Shown piece by piece: positions 12,680-24,738 of a stretch of 64,000 nt of DNA. A model generated the notes under the pieces. The model was given only the letters and a program-made list of their open reading frames with translations. It did not search any database and was not told the DNA's origin. Both the position numbers and the translations under genes were made by a program. The stretch is from Bondarzewia mesenterica. Taxonomy: Eukaryota > Basidiomycota > Agaricomycetes > Russulales > Bondarzewiaceae. Position 1 is the stretch's first letter; each line of letters starts with the position of its first letter. The stretch lies in the NCBI GenBank assembly GCA_004802705.1, contig SGPL01000030.1:50511-114510 (forward strand), in the 5' to 3' direction.

Positions 12680-15412
12680 TCACGCAGCCATTGGCGGCGT
12701 CTGCGGCAGATGTCGGAACGCACCCGCCGTCGGCGTCGTAGAGCCACTACCATCACTCGCAGGCGAGTGAACAGGGGTCGCGTAGGGGGAGAATGCGAAT
12801 CCGAGAGGCGGTGTTTGGAATTGTGACTGGGATGACAGCAGTTCTTCGAGGCTGGACACCGAGTGCGAACGCGAGACGTAGTTAGATGGAATCTCTGAGC
12901 GCGAACCCGAGCCTGGCGATCCAGTAAAGAAGCAGAACCTGCATGAGGAAGATAAAAGACACAATTGGTATTCCGCTCATTGAGTGAGTAAACGAACAGA
13001 AACGTACCGATTCAACAGCTCAGTGTAATTGTTGAAAAGGTGCACCGGTGATTCCCTAGATGTCTCCCTCTGAATTTGTGCCTGTGTCTGCCTTCCCTGC
13101 GCCCTTCCGATCGTAGCAAGCTCAATCTCGTCCAACGAAGGGCTAGTAGACCTCGACGTCGACGCACTCGTTATCGACGGCGTGCTTTCCTCACTGCCCC
13201 CACCACCTAGAGACGCCGTTGCCCAATGCGGGGACAACAGCGCCGTGGAATTATAGGGCGATCTCGGGCTTGCAGTATCCAAAGCGGGAGGAAACGAGTG
13301 GACTCTAGGGAAGACAGGAGCGCTCCTGGGCACGGGTGTCGGGGAGCAAACAGTGGGAGTAGAAGTAGGCGAAAGTGAGGACGATAGGAAGGACGTAGAC
13401 TTGAAATCCGTAGGAGGCGAGGTAGGCGGCGTGCGCTTGACATTGGCGTCAGCCTCAAAGCATCCGCCTCTCTGATGCTTTCTCTTGACAGAAGGCACGA
13501 GCATGATCCCCTCGTCTGTATCCTCCGACTCCGTTGCAGTGGAGTAATATGTGAATGGCAGGGGTCCGTCCAACTCCTCTCTCGGCGATCCAAATCCATA
13601 TGACGACAATTTGAATCCAGGTTGACCGCGGAACGGCTGGGACTGGATCGGCATCTGCGTTGGTGTCGTAGTGCGCGAAGAAGGCGGAGGCGGACTGAGG
13701 CGTCGGAGGCAGCTCGTTTTGGACTTCGGCGACGTAGTGGGGTAAGTGCTCGTTCGCTGATGATGGGATCCCGACGAAGGGGAAGGCGACGGCGGAGCGC
13801 GCCACGTAGAGTTGCGGAGGGAGTCTCCGAAATTGTATCGCGAAGACAGCGAATTTTCGGACTTGAAGCTCGGCGGCTTCGTAGGGCTACGTTGGGAGCG
13901 GGCTTGTTTCTGGGATACAAGGAACCCGCCAACCGACTGTTTCTCCTCCAATTGCTCCAGCTTGCTGTGTAACGCCTTAAACTCCTCGTTGCCTTCCGTG
14001 CTCTGTTTCTGCGGTGACGAAGATGGAGCGGAGGACGTGGGCACATCCTTCTTCTCATCCTGCTTCGCAGGTACCTTCTCCCGCGTGAACTTCACGTGAT
14101 AATTCTTCCCACCGTTATTATCCCAGATCTCCCTCCCGGCAACCGTGTACCGCAAGGCAAGGAACAAGGTCTTCTCCTCCGCACGTGCAAGCATGTCGTG
14201 GAGCTTTATGGTGAACCCAAAGCGATCAACACCATCTTCGCAGCTGCCCACATACCGTGCCGTCACTTCGCTCGTCGTCTGCCACCAGTCCATCGTAAAC
14301 CTGACCGCAACCCACTTCTCAAAAGCCAGATTCTTGACACGCACGACGCCCTGAACGGATGAGGACTCAGAGAGAAGCTCAAGAGTCTCCAACGCAATAT
14401 CGGCATTCAGATTCGGCCTGACGGGAACATCAACTTTGCGCATGACCAGCGCGCCCCGGACGGCCTCTTCCTCCTTGGCACCGTAGATGAACGATGGGAA
14501 ATCGGTGTCTGTCCCACTCGTATCCGTCGGACTCCCGTCCCTAGAGACAGCGAGCGGCTTCTGCTCCGCAAAATATACCTTGACATGCTCAAGCTGAGCA
14601 TCAAAGTGAACGTTCTTCGACAGAGAAGGCGTCGCTGGTTCGCTCTTGCACATCGAAGCACCCGCCCCTGACGTGACAATTGAGAGCGACCCGCGCGTGC
14701 CGTTGCTCCGTTTCGCCTTGAGAGAGGACTTCAGCGGCTCGCCGGACTTCTTCCGTAGAAGGTTTTGCACTTCGCCCGAAACGGAATTCGAGGAGGCGAT
14801 AGAAATGGCGTTCCTGCGCGGAGTGTGCTGTTCGTCCAAACGAGCTTGTCGCGAGAGCGTGTGCACATGCGACTCTGATTGATGTCGAACAGTGTCGCCG
14901 TCGGCTCCGACTCTGTGGCCTAGCCGACTGGATGCGGGTTCGCGAACGTGATGCTGGCTCCGCACAACTCGCGCAGGGCGGGGCGTATCCGAGTCTGAGT
15001 CGGAATCTGCCACGAACGTGCTTCGGGAGGGAATAGGGGTAGAACGTTCGGGGGCATGCATAGCAGGAAATCGCCGACCGCGAACGCGCTTCGGGCGTGA
15101 AGCGTAATTGGGTGAGTCCGAGCCCTCAGCGGTGGGAGTAGGATCAAGTTGGAATGATCCAGAAGCGACGGTTTTGGTATCTACAGGAGTCGGAGGTTCT
15201 ACGATCACGGCTGCTGGGTTCAACGCCCGGTAGGACAGTACCGACGAATCAATGTCTGGGCTACCAACCGGGGAATTACGGCGAGACGTTGGAGCCGACC
15301 CTGAAGTGCGCCGTGGAAGAAGGGGGAGTGCGGCAGAGGAGGCGTTGCGCGTATAATGGTCGCGTGGAAGGGTCGTAAAATCGCGAGTGGCACAAATAGT
15401 AGAACTCATCAT
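12680..15412 (-). CDS. Glycogen-targeting regulatory subunit of protein phosphatase 1 (CBM21)
   Basis: Two exons on the minus strand, 15412-13008 and 12938-12680, flank a 69-nt intron. They encode 887 residues. A KNVHFD segment near residues 265-271 fits the RVxF docking motif for the PP1 catalytic subunit. A CBM21 starch/glycogen-binding domain follows at about 335-441, with the family strings VRVKNLAFEKWVAVRFT, DGVDRFGFTI, LFLALRY and GREIWDNNGGKNYHVKF. This order matches yeast Gac1/Pig1 and mammalian PPP1R3 proteins, which bring PP1 to glycogen to activate glycogen synthase. The remainder is long, disordered Ser/Pro-rich sequence. A second Met directly follows the first, so the start could shift by one codon. 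No enzyme domain is present, consistent with a scaffold. Confidence 0.88.
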
Positions 15413-18400
15413 AAAGGGTGAGATGCTGGCTCTAAGGCGTCGTTATATGGCGGGCCGTAAAAAAAAAAAAGTTGGTCTGTCGGAATGGATGTGGATGAGT
15501 TGAGTCGTATGAACGTGGAAGTGGTTCGCGCAAGTCGCTCGTACCTGTACCAATAGTATAAAATAAATCAAAGATCCTGATGCCAGAGGTGGAGTGGGAG
15601 GAGACCTAGGCAAGAATGGAATGGAAGAAGTTAAATTGCGCCAAATAGGTCAACGATAAGGAAGCAACATACAAAGATGGCTCGGGAATGCCCACACGAA
15701 ATGAAAGGCGATGACCGGTGCTGCAGGAAACCGGTATAGACTGCTGGCGGACTCGCGGAAGCGACAGCTGTCCTCAAAATGGGAAAAGAGGCAGGATTTG
15801 TGTAGGATGAACACCTATGTACACCTCGAACGGGGAGGGATCGTTGAACACGCTGACGCCGCCGTCAGATCCACAGGAACGAGTGGATGAGGTGCGAGAG
15901 TAGAGAACGAGGGGGAAGAGATGGGAGAAGAAGAGGTTTGAAAGGAACAAAAAAGAGAAAGAAAAAAAAGGTATGAACAGTTGATGGAGATGCCCAAGTG
16001 GAGCGGATAGGCTTTACCTTAAGGGTCTCGACCGTCCCGACACCGCCGATGCTGACTACTCCCGATGTTACTAATAGATATGTGTCGTTCGACACCTACG
16101 AAAATCAGAACGCACCACCGTACACCGTGTGTACGCTGGAGAGCTCAGAAAAAAGAGCGGGGGGAGGATGCTGCACCGAACTGTTCGCCACCAAAATATG
16201 TACAACGCGAATGAGCAATACGAACGATTGGCTTTTGACTTTCTAGTCTAGCAGGTCAGGTGTCAGGCACAGATCTACTTACCGCGTGTACCCGCCCCAA
16301 GCCGTCCCAATCCTCTAAAAGACTCTGGAATGAACTGGGCGCGCCGTTCGACCTCGATAGGCTTCACTCGTCTCGACCGCACACTGGCCAGGATAAGAGA
16401 CGCGGCGTGCGAGGAGCTGGAGTTGTCGCGTCGACGTTGACGAGGGCAGGACTGGAGCGTTCAAAGGAAAAAGAGTGGACTAAAGAACCAGCGGGACTAT
16501 ATTGAACGGTTGAGATAAGAATGATTAGTCATTAAATCGCAGAATGTAGTTCAAGCGCTCAAGCAATCATGGGACTATAGCCATTCAATTCAACTTCATT
16601 AAAATAGAGGAAAAGGGCGCACATAGGCTGCTTCTGAGTTGAGGATGGTTCAGAATTTCGCTCGCCCTGATATCTGATAGAATAGTTCATATTGCATTCA
16701 CTCACCCAATAAGTTTTCTGCCTTCGTGAAATCCAGGGTACTACATACATCCCAGCTACGATCCCAGACAACGCGGTTGCGACGCGGGTCCGATCTTTTT
16801 TTTATGGATCATCCGCATCGCCGCTAAAATGCAAGCCCAACTTGACAGCAGAGCCGGATCCGGGTGACTTGCAAGCAGTGCAAACGTCTAATAAGTTCAT
16901 TCGTTGTAAACAGTCAAGGGAGGGGAGGAAGACAAGTTCATCGACACGGAATGTTTGTATGTACGCGTAGTCGATGAAGGGCAAAGGGCGTGAAAAAAAA
17001 AAAGACTCCCACGTCGAATCGAAGAATGGTATTCGGCGCGACGCGACGCGTCTGATCATGTGCTCGACGCGTTCCCCAGATTCCCCGCTCTCCATTTCAC
17101 GTCCCCGCAGAGTTCTGGATGAGTTCTATTCCTGCAACATCCAATTTGATTCATTAATAAACACTAGGATAGCCTACTGAGATGTGCGTTATAATCTAGA
17201 GGATGTGGACCATCTCCAGCGAGTAAAACATATCCAATTTCCTTCCAAATGATAAATCTGATAGAAAAAGTCAAACTGAGTACTGACAAAGTTAACAAGA
17301 TCCTTAATAATCCGAATCAAGGCCTGCGCGTGGCGGGACAGGCCTTTAGAGAAGAGAACAAGTTCGAGAGCGGGTCTGACGGGAGAAGTACGGTGCATGT
17401 CTGGCGGAGGTTTTCTGCGCCACGCCGAATGAGACGAAAAACAGATAGGGGCAGCTGAATGGGAGCCGATACTGCCGCAATTTGCTTCCAAAATGAGATC
17501 TGCAAAAGGCTAGACGATCGGCATCTAGAGTGTATGTACAGGAGCTTCGTTCCCGGGTAGACACATTGTTTTTGACAAGTGCTTCAAGTGAGACGCGATC
17601 ATGATGCAGCAGGAATGGGGAACGTGCATTGATCGGTAACGGCTGGCTGGAGGGATGATGGGGTAGGAGAACAATTATACATGAGCCGCTGAGGGATGGG
17701 GGGAAGAGGGTCAGGCTGAGGAAAGTGTGGGGACCGGCGCCGAAAGCACGAGGTTGGGAGTGCCCAGTCGATTCTGAGCAGGTCGATCCTAGGCACAGGA
17801 GACCAACACTCGAGAAAAACGAGAAACTTGCAAATCGCCGAGAAAGCGCAGATTACCGAAGGACTCAGAGCCTCAAGCCTCAGATCAATCAACGACTTCA
17901 ACTAGACATCAGATGACGAATGTGCGTACTGACCGCAAGGTTCGTCCAGATGAGAGAGAAAACCTGCTGGATACGGGAACAACGAAAGTCAGAGCTTGTA
18001 GGCATACATGGAGGGGCGTACCAATCTCACAGCTGACTCCACATCTATGTACATACTTGTCCAGTTAAGTATGAGATAGTGAACTGTAATCGCACGTTGT
18101 ATACATAGAAGCAAGCTTGGCATGAGAAGTCGCCAAGTTGCGCAGCGTGATCCTCGACTCACAGGTCGACTTACAGTTGAAATGCGGTGGGTCAGGCGGG
18201 CGATGCCTATCGCTCGCAGGGAATCGGAAGCACGGATACGTCTGGACGAGTCGGTTATGCATACCGAAACCACACGATGCGACTCATCTTCCTGCTCCTG
18301 TGCGTGTACACGGTATACGCAATCAATAGATGTTCTTTGAAATTGTGGTCGTGTCAAACTCAGCAGGTATGGGCGCCGAACGTCGAACCCCAACGGTCGA

Positions 18401-18797
18401 GGAATAAGTGCAAAGTAAAAGCGGCGTACACACCTGTACACAGACGTCGCAAATTCGCGGAGCTTTGCGTGTGACTGAGCTGCGCATGAACGAACGTTCG
18501 TGGCTGATCCAGAAGACGTTCCATGGCCAAGTACAGGCTGGCCGCTATAAGCCAGGGGACTGAGTAGGATTGATTCGGGAATAGGGATTGAATATTGAAG
18601 GACTCACTGAAGGGAGTCACATAGAGGCTCCCATCGAATTCAGTGAATCTGAGAATATGTATGTCACGAATGTCACGAGTTGTCACGTCACAACCTCGGG
18701 ACAACTGTACCGAAACTTGCAATCGGGAGCTCTCCTTTTCTCCGTCATTTTTGTTATTTATTCTTATTTCCACTCCTCTCTTCTCTCCACATTGTAG
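15413..18797. other. Head-to-head intergenic region, 3.4 kb
   Basis: This lies between the divergent starts of the PP1 subunit (minus) and the kinase (plus). It should hold both promoters and leaders. A poly-A run lies near 15460. Open frames are all short, and none could be linked to a family or chained by splice sites. Confidence 0.5.
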
Positions 18798-21445
18798 ATG
18801 TTGCTGTCGCCGCCATCGCCGCCGCCGCCGCCCTCGTCCCCTCATTTTGAATTTGTTTCTTCATCTTCGGCTACGCCTCCGCCACCCTCATCGAGATTGA
18901 ACCTGAGCGTAATCACAAATCCTTCCTCGTCTTCGTCATATTCCTCTTTCTCCGACCTCAACTGCCATGGTTGCTCCCCCTCCACTGAGTCTTCCAAAAC
19001 GGCCGCTTTCTTCACTACACCAGTGTCAGCACCCCTCCCCTCCACGTCGTCGTCGAAGACCGCAGCGTTCTTCTCGCGCCCATTTTCCTCCCCGCCATCC
19101 GCAAAACATTCCCAATCGTCTATGCCTGTGAGTTCCAATGGTTCCTCGGCTCAAAAGGATGCGTCCGCGAACTCCAAGACAGACGATTTCTTTTCGGCTA
19201 ATTATTCGGCGTCGACGTCGACTCTCTCTAATGCAGGATCCGAGCGAGCCGACCCCATGACTCGGATTGAGTCGGACCTTTTCACAGCCGCCGTATCGCC
19301 TTGTGCTACGAATGGCCCCTGCACGACTTCACCTTTGATGTCCGTACGATCACTAGAAGGATGCAGTGGCGACTCCTTGCGGACTGGCAGGAATGAAATG
19401 CATCGACCCGACTTGGACAGCCCGACACCCGCCGCAATTTTTTTTCTCATCTTCTTACGCGGGGCCTATCCCTCCGCCAAGTTTACTCACCGGCTCCTTC
19501 GACGCCTTCACTCTCGCGCGGGAACTCTACATCCTCCCAGCACTCCCGTACAGAAGACTTCTTCTTTACGCCCTCATCGAAACCCACGCCTCCACCCAGC
19601 CTTCGTTCCGCCTCATCTACCCTGTCATTTCCCTCTCACTCATCGCCTTCCCAAATCCAATCCGATCAGGACGCATATAGTTCATCAACGCAGAAATCCC
19701 GGTTGCCACTAGCCCGATTATTTCCGTCGAGATACTCTTCCATCGCGCCTCACAAAGACGATGTGACCTCGTCACCTGGCCGCGGGTTTGTCGAAGTCGA
19801 AGAGCACCACCCCCACGCGCACGGGATGGTTCCCCTGTCCCCACTGCGCATGGCTACCCATTCATTGGAACCAGACGCAGAACACTCACAGTATCCGTCG
19901 GGGTCCACTTCCAATGTCACGTTGTCAGAAGCTGGTACCGCAAGTTCCCCACGCTCACTCGAAGCCGGCATACCCGACACAAGGTCGCATTCACGCCTCG
20001 CGCCCCTCGCTCGTCTATTCCCATCGCGTTACAGCTCTATTGCGTCCCATGGTGGCGACAGTCTGCCTTCGATATCTCCGGCGCCATCACTGCGTCAAGG
20101 ATTCGTCGATTTCTCGAAGAGTTCACATAGCGTTGCAGGAGAGCATGATGTGGACTCCATGAGTGTCCCGCGCGAGGAACATATCGTGACGGTTTCCTCC
20201 TTCAAAGCGGGCAGCATCATCCGTGCAGAAGATGGAGAGAAATCACCCACTTATGAGCTTGTCAAACCGATCGGTCAGGGTGCATTTAGTTTTGTGTGGA
20301 TGGCGCGGGATGCGACAAATGGTGTGCTGGTCGCGATCAAGATGATCGCGCGCGCCAAAAGCACCGGAAGGCACGGCGATCGTACCCGCGCAAGCTTTGT
20401 GAGAGAAACGGAGGTACTCCAGGTCAGCGTTATGTTGCTTTGTCCGGTGGAAAAAAATTTCATGCCATTGACCTCATTCACATTTATGATGCAGTGTCTT
20501 GCACACCCTGCACATCCGTCCTTGCCTATCCTGCATGCCGCATTTTCTCTACCTTCACATCACGTGCTCGTACTTGAACATATCGCTGGCGGAGAGCTGT
20601 TTGACGTCGTCAATTCAGACGCCCAACATGCTAGGTTGACGGAGGGAATCCTCCAGCGGATATGGATTGAACTTGTCGGTGCGGTCGAATGGATGCACAA
20701 CCGCAATATCGTGCACCGTGACATCAAGCTGGAGAGTATGTCCCATCTACTATGACTTCATTCCTTTCGACAGGCTGACATGCTGATAGATATCCTCCTT
20801 ACCACTAATCCATTGCTGACCGACACACCTTCCCTTCCTGAGCGCCCCGCTCCGCTAATCAAGCTTACGGACTTCGGTCTGGCGCGCGCGATTGATCCTT
20901 CCGATCCTTGGCTGACCACACGTTGCGGTTCGGAGTCGTACGCTGCGCCGGAGCTGCTTGTCGCGGACCATGACGAGCTAGAAGAGGAAGTACATCTTTC
21001 TCGAGAGCCGACCATCACGCACAGGCATCGTAACAAGCCCGACGCAGTCTCGAGCGGGAAAGTGGCGCAGAGGCGCGAGGGTACGTATGATGGACGTGAG
21101 ACGGACGCGTGGGCGTTGGGAGTGGTGCTTTTTGCGTTGGTCACCAGACGATTACCGTTTGATCCCGTTGAGGGCGGGGACAAGGCCGCGAGGAAGGCGT
21201 GGTTGATGCGCATAGCGAGGGGCGATTATGTGTGGCCCGAGAATCATGAGCTTGCGCGGCCGTCGCCTACCCGTGCTGAAAAAGGTCATGAGGACGAGGA
21301 TGCGGCCGAACAGGAAGTGTGTGGATCTGCCCTCGGAATGCTCCCCTCTGTCCGTCGCATTGTCGCGCGGTTGCTCGTCCGAGACTCGCGCAAGCGAGCT
21401 CGTGTTAGTGAGCTTTGGGACGATGAGTGGATGCGGGTTGAATGA
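18798..21445 (+). CDS. Serine/threonine protein kinase with long Ser-rich N-terminus
   Basis: Proposed exons are 18798-19292, 19421-20422, 20495-20735 and 20790-21445, giving 797 residues. The last two introns are secure; the first join (19293-19420) is uncertain and may instead reflect an indel near the T8 run at 19438-19445. The kinase domain spans about 440-795 and has a GQGAFSFVW loop, VAIKMI lysine, HRDIKLEN catalytic loop, DFGLARA, SYAAPE and a DAWALGVVLF helix. All catalytic residues are present, so it should be active. The lobes look CAMK/Hal4-like, but I cannot name an orthologue. The activation-loop to APE region has an acidic insertion after AAPELLV. The N-terminus is low-complexity and has two kinds of repeats: four FF motifs (KTAAFF at 67 and 87, KTDDFF at 127, RTEDFF further on) and a duplicated PLARLFPSRYSSIA block. 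These could be docking or regulatory sites. Confidence 0.85.
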
Positions 21446-22353
21446 GCGCTGCGATGTGTCTAAGTGATCTCGCATTCAAGTGCTTGTTTCCGCATCCCTA
21501 TTTTTCTGTTTTTCTTTTTTTCTTTATCTTCGACGTCTCTTTTGGCGTCGGCAGTATCAATCACTCTCCTGTTTGTCAATCAACAACGTCGCTTCCCGTC
21601 CGCTCGCAATTGGTATATGAAAACATGTTTCCGTACATAAATCGACCCTCACCTATTTATCCGCCTCCTTTTTCTTCGTTTCGTTTGCATATACACATAC
21701 GCGATAAGCATATCTCCCCTTCCTTCTTTCTGATGTTGTTGTTGCTATAGTCTGTTGTTTCCTCCAACTCCCGCCTCGTACGTGTAGCAGTCCGTTGTGT
21801 TCCTCGTCCTCTTCATGGTCGCTTTTTGTGTGTCAGCTAAGCATGTCTGCTACTTGCAGGTTATTTAGAATATAGGCTCCCGTGTCTCCAAATCCTTTTT
21901 TTCCTTCCTTGTTTCGTTCTTGCCAGTAGTTGCCCGAGTATCACCTTACATATAGCTAGATGTCGTCGTAGAAGTAATACTTTGCGGTGTAATCCGAATC
22001 CAACTGGCCAAATTATATGTTGTACGACTGATTGTGTCGGATGTGGGTGGTCTGCAGTTTTCTCTTTCCAGGGACGTTCCGAATTACTTTCGTTCGCAAA
22101 ATTGCGATGTCGAATGATTCGATGAGATGGTGCGATACGTCCTCGCAGGCTGCTTATCGTCTTTGCAAACGAGTCATCATCGAAATGCAGGAACTTCTCC
22201 TTCCAAACCTTCCCAGGTTGCTACTTCAAGTAAAGGAGGCAGCTGCCCATCGCATCTTGCAACAACTCCAAGCATTTTGAACATCCTGTATCTATCCAGT
22301 ATCTATCCCTACCTTATGGGAGCGGTCTATTGGCCGATCGATCATCGCAAGTC
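21446..22353. other. Intergenic region
   Basis: Pyrimidine-rich sequence after the kinase stop probably includes its 3'UTR. The last few hundred bases should hold the promoter of the glyoxalase-like gene. No other gene is supported. Confidence 0.55.
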
Positions 22354-23427
22354 ATGACTCCTTCGACAAAGATTCTGGATCACATTGTGCACCTCACTCC
22401 GCCAGGAACATTGGAAGAAGCATCTGAGCAGTTCAGGAAGCTTGAATTCAAGTAGGTCTATAGAACCCGATTGCTCCGATACGTACCGTCTACACACAGT
22501 ACTGAACGACACCATAGTGTAATCCCGGGAGGAACGCACGCAGGCGGCCTCACGGCCAACACCCTCATCGTGCGCTTGTTCCCTAAATCCCGTTCTACCT
22601 TCCCGCACATACTTCCGCTAACAGATCCTCCCGGATGGAACCTACCTCGAGCTGATCGCCTTCACGCATCCCGCCGAACACTATCCGCCCGGCACCCCGG
22701 AGCGTACAGCTCGCGACGTACACGCCTGGTCGAACAAACCCCCCCGGCTGGATCGCCTATGCATTCCTCGGTGCACCCGCAGTACAGCCGCCCTTGTCAT
22801 CCGTCATCAATGGCCGCGCGGAGAAGGAAGGCAGTCAGGTGCGGTACACGGCGGAGGTAGATGGCGGGAGGAAGCGTGAGGACGGCGAAGTTCTCGAATG
22901 GGTGATAACCGCACCTAAGGATTGGGGAGACCAGATAGGAGGGAGCAAGTTACCGTTCTTCTGCGGGGACGTGACGCCGAGGGGACTGAGGGTGAGTCGG
23001 CACCATTTTCAGAAGCTCGGGCTTTGGATGAATTCAACGGGAACTTCACCGATAGGTCCCAACGTCGCCCCCATCAAATACGCAGCATTCAAATGGAACA
23101 AAGAGCGTAGCTCACCTACGTGTCTTGTCTCCGTCGACATCTTTTGATGAGCTCTCGAGCTCAATCTGCTCCATCACTGGTGATCCTCCGATCGTGATCT
23201 CGTCCACAGAACACACGTGGTTTCTTGATTCATTGCCTGGCGCGGGGGGGAACGGGGGTTCACATACCCGCCTCGTTATCACCGTCCCAAAGGAGGGTGA
23301 TCATAAGGAAATTGGATTTGTTGAGACACATGGAGCGGGGATATATGAGATCGGATTTCGGGTGAGAGGTGGTAAATCCGGAAGTGTAGATACACCATGG
23401 GGACGGATTGTTTGGAATCCGATCTAA
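22354..23427 (+). CDS. Glyoxalase-like domain protein with a one-base frameshift
   Basis: Four exons: 22354-22451, 22518-22569, 22625-22991 and 23056-23427. The product would be about 295 residues. It resembles the fungal Glyoxalase_3 (PF13468) type, part of the VOC metalloenzyme fold: LDHIVHLTP at the start, PGGTHAGGLTANTLI, LPDGTYLELIAFTHP, then NKPPGWIAYAFLG and, near the end, IGFVETHGAGIYEIGF. The substrate is unknown. In exon 3 the family frame runs through NKPP and resumes at GWIAYAF only if one base of the C7 run at 22739-22745 is skipped. As written, translation leaves the family frame there and would end early. Splice sites and both halves are otherwise well kept. This points either to a homopolymer sequencing error or to a very recent inactivation. 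Confidence 0.75.
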
Positions 23428-24738
23428 GAGATGTAGGTAACTTACATGAATTCAATATGTAGTGAGTTCACACCGGTGTAAATCCGTCGATCATATCTTC
23501 AACTCCGATTCTTTGGCGCTCTCGTCCACGCGACAGTTTTGCACTTGCATTCATCGCAGAGGACTGCTTAGTTGCAGTGGTGAAGAAACACTTGTAATCC
23601 ACAGAATCGGATTTCCGGCTTGATGGTCGCTAGTGTGTAAGGGGAAGCAGTTGGAAGGAGAGGAGGCAGGACGGATATTATTGAGTCAGTCCACTACTAG
23701 TTCATAAATATTGCGGAGTCCTACCGGAACCACAACTTCATGAGTAGATCTAGAGTCTCCTAGACGCCATATATGAGTACATAAAATCCAAACTTCGGCT
23801 TCAGGTAACTCACCTCTACACTAAGGATATCCGGAGGCACGAAGGTTGAAGGAATTATCTACAACCTGCCTTTCGGAGACTGCACTACACCGAAAAGTTG
23901 ACCCACGTATAGTACCGTTTTATGGCCGATTTATGGTACTCGGCCCTCGAGCAACTGCTTTCAATAGAACCTTCAGGATTCTCCCTGTGAAGGTACAGCT
24001 GTTTTTTTTGAGAACCTTGGCATACTATCTTTCTTCCGCGCAAATTGCCCCGCGAGAGCATGCTTGTAGTCAGTGCAAGGTAGCTAGCCGTCTCTGCGCT
24101 GGTCCTCCCGACAAGCCGAGCCAGAGCCGCCGCTTCTGCAGCGAGAGACACACGAAATGTTCGCAATTCCAGATGCGCACCACTTGTGTGCGACTCGGAC
24201 GGTGCGAGACGGCGGTGCCGACCGTTGTCTACCGTGGCCAGTGCAGTAGTAACAAGGCGGGGACCAGGCCCGAGAGTTCCAGTCAAACCCGCTGGTGCAC
24301 CGGCTCAGCCTTTGGCCTCCTCGTCATCTGTGACGGTCGAGGAGCTCAATCAGTTCAGATGGGAAACCGAGTTCGGTCGCAAGGCGCGAGTGGTTGGTGG
24401 AGAATGGCAACTAAATGAAATGATCGCTGACGTCGTTGTTATCATGATGTTTTGTCTCTATCGTTTGCTTTCGCGATGATCCTTTGCTTCCGTTGCTGTC
24501 AAGGCTGTTGTCAACTTCCTGCTTTCCACACGTAAATTGCACTTACTATGTATCTAGCTTGCCAAGGTGTCCGCGTCTGTTCGCCCACTCGCAAAAAGCG
24601 GTAGTTGTACTGTCACTGACCGAATTGAAATGGATAAATGAATCATCATTCGCTAACCTGAAACAATGAGACAAAGAACAAAGTAGAACAGCATGCGGCC
24701 CCACAGGAGACTCCGAAAAGTTAAGCAATGTGCACACT
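23428..24738. other. Intergenic region with one unassigned ORF
   Basis: The longest frame is a plus-strand ORF of 190 codons at 23846-24418. It is Cys-rich, and an overlapping frame ends in VEELNQFRWETEF. Neither matches a family I know, and the codon pattern does not favour one frame. It may be chance. Confidence 0.35.

Noticed and set aside
13207..14058. 283-codon ORF inside the PP1-subunit gene
   Set aside because: Arg-rich shadow frame of the CBM21 gene on the same strand with no independent support.
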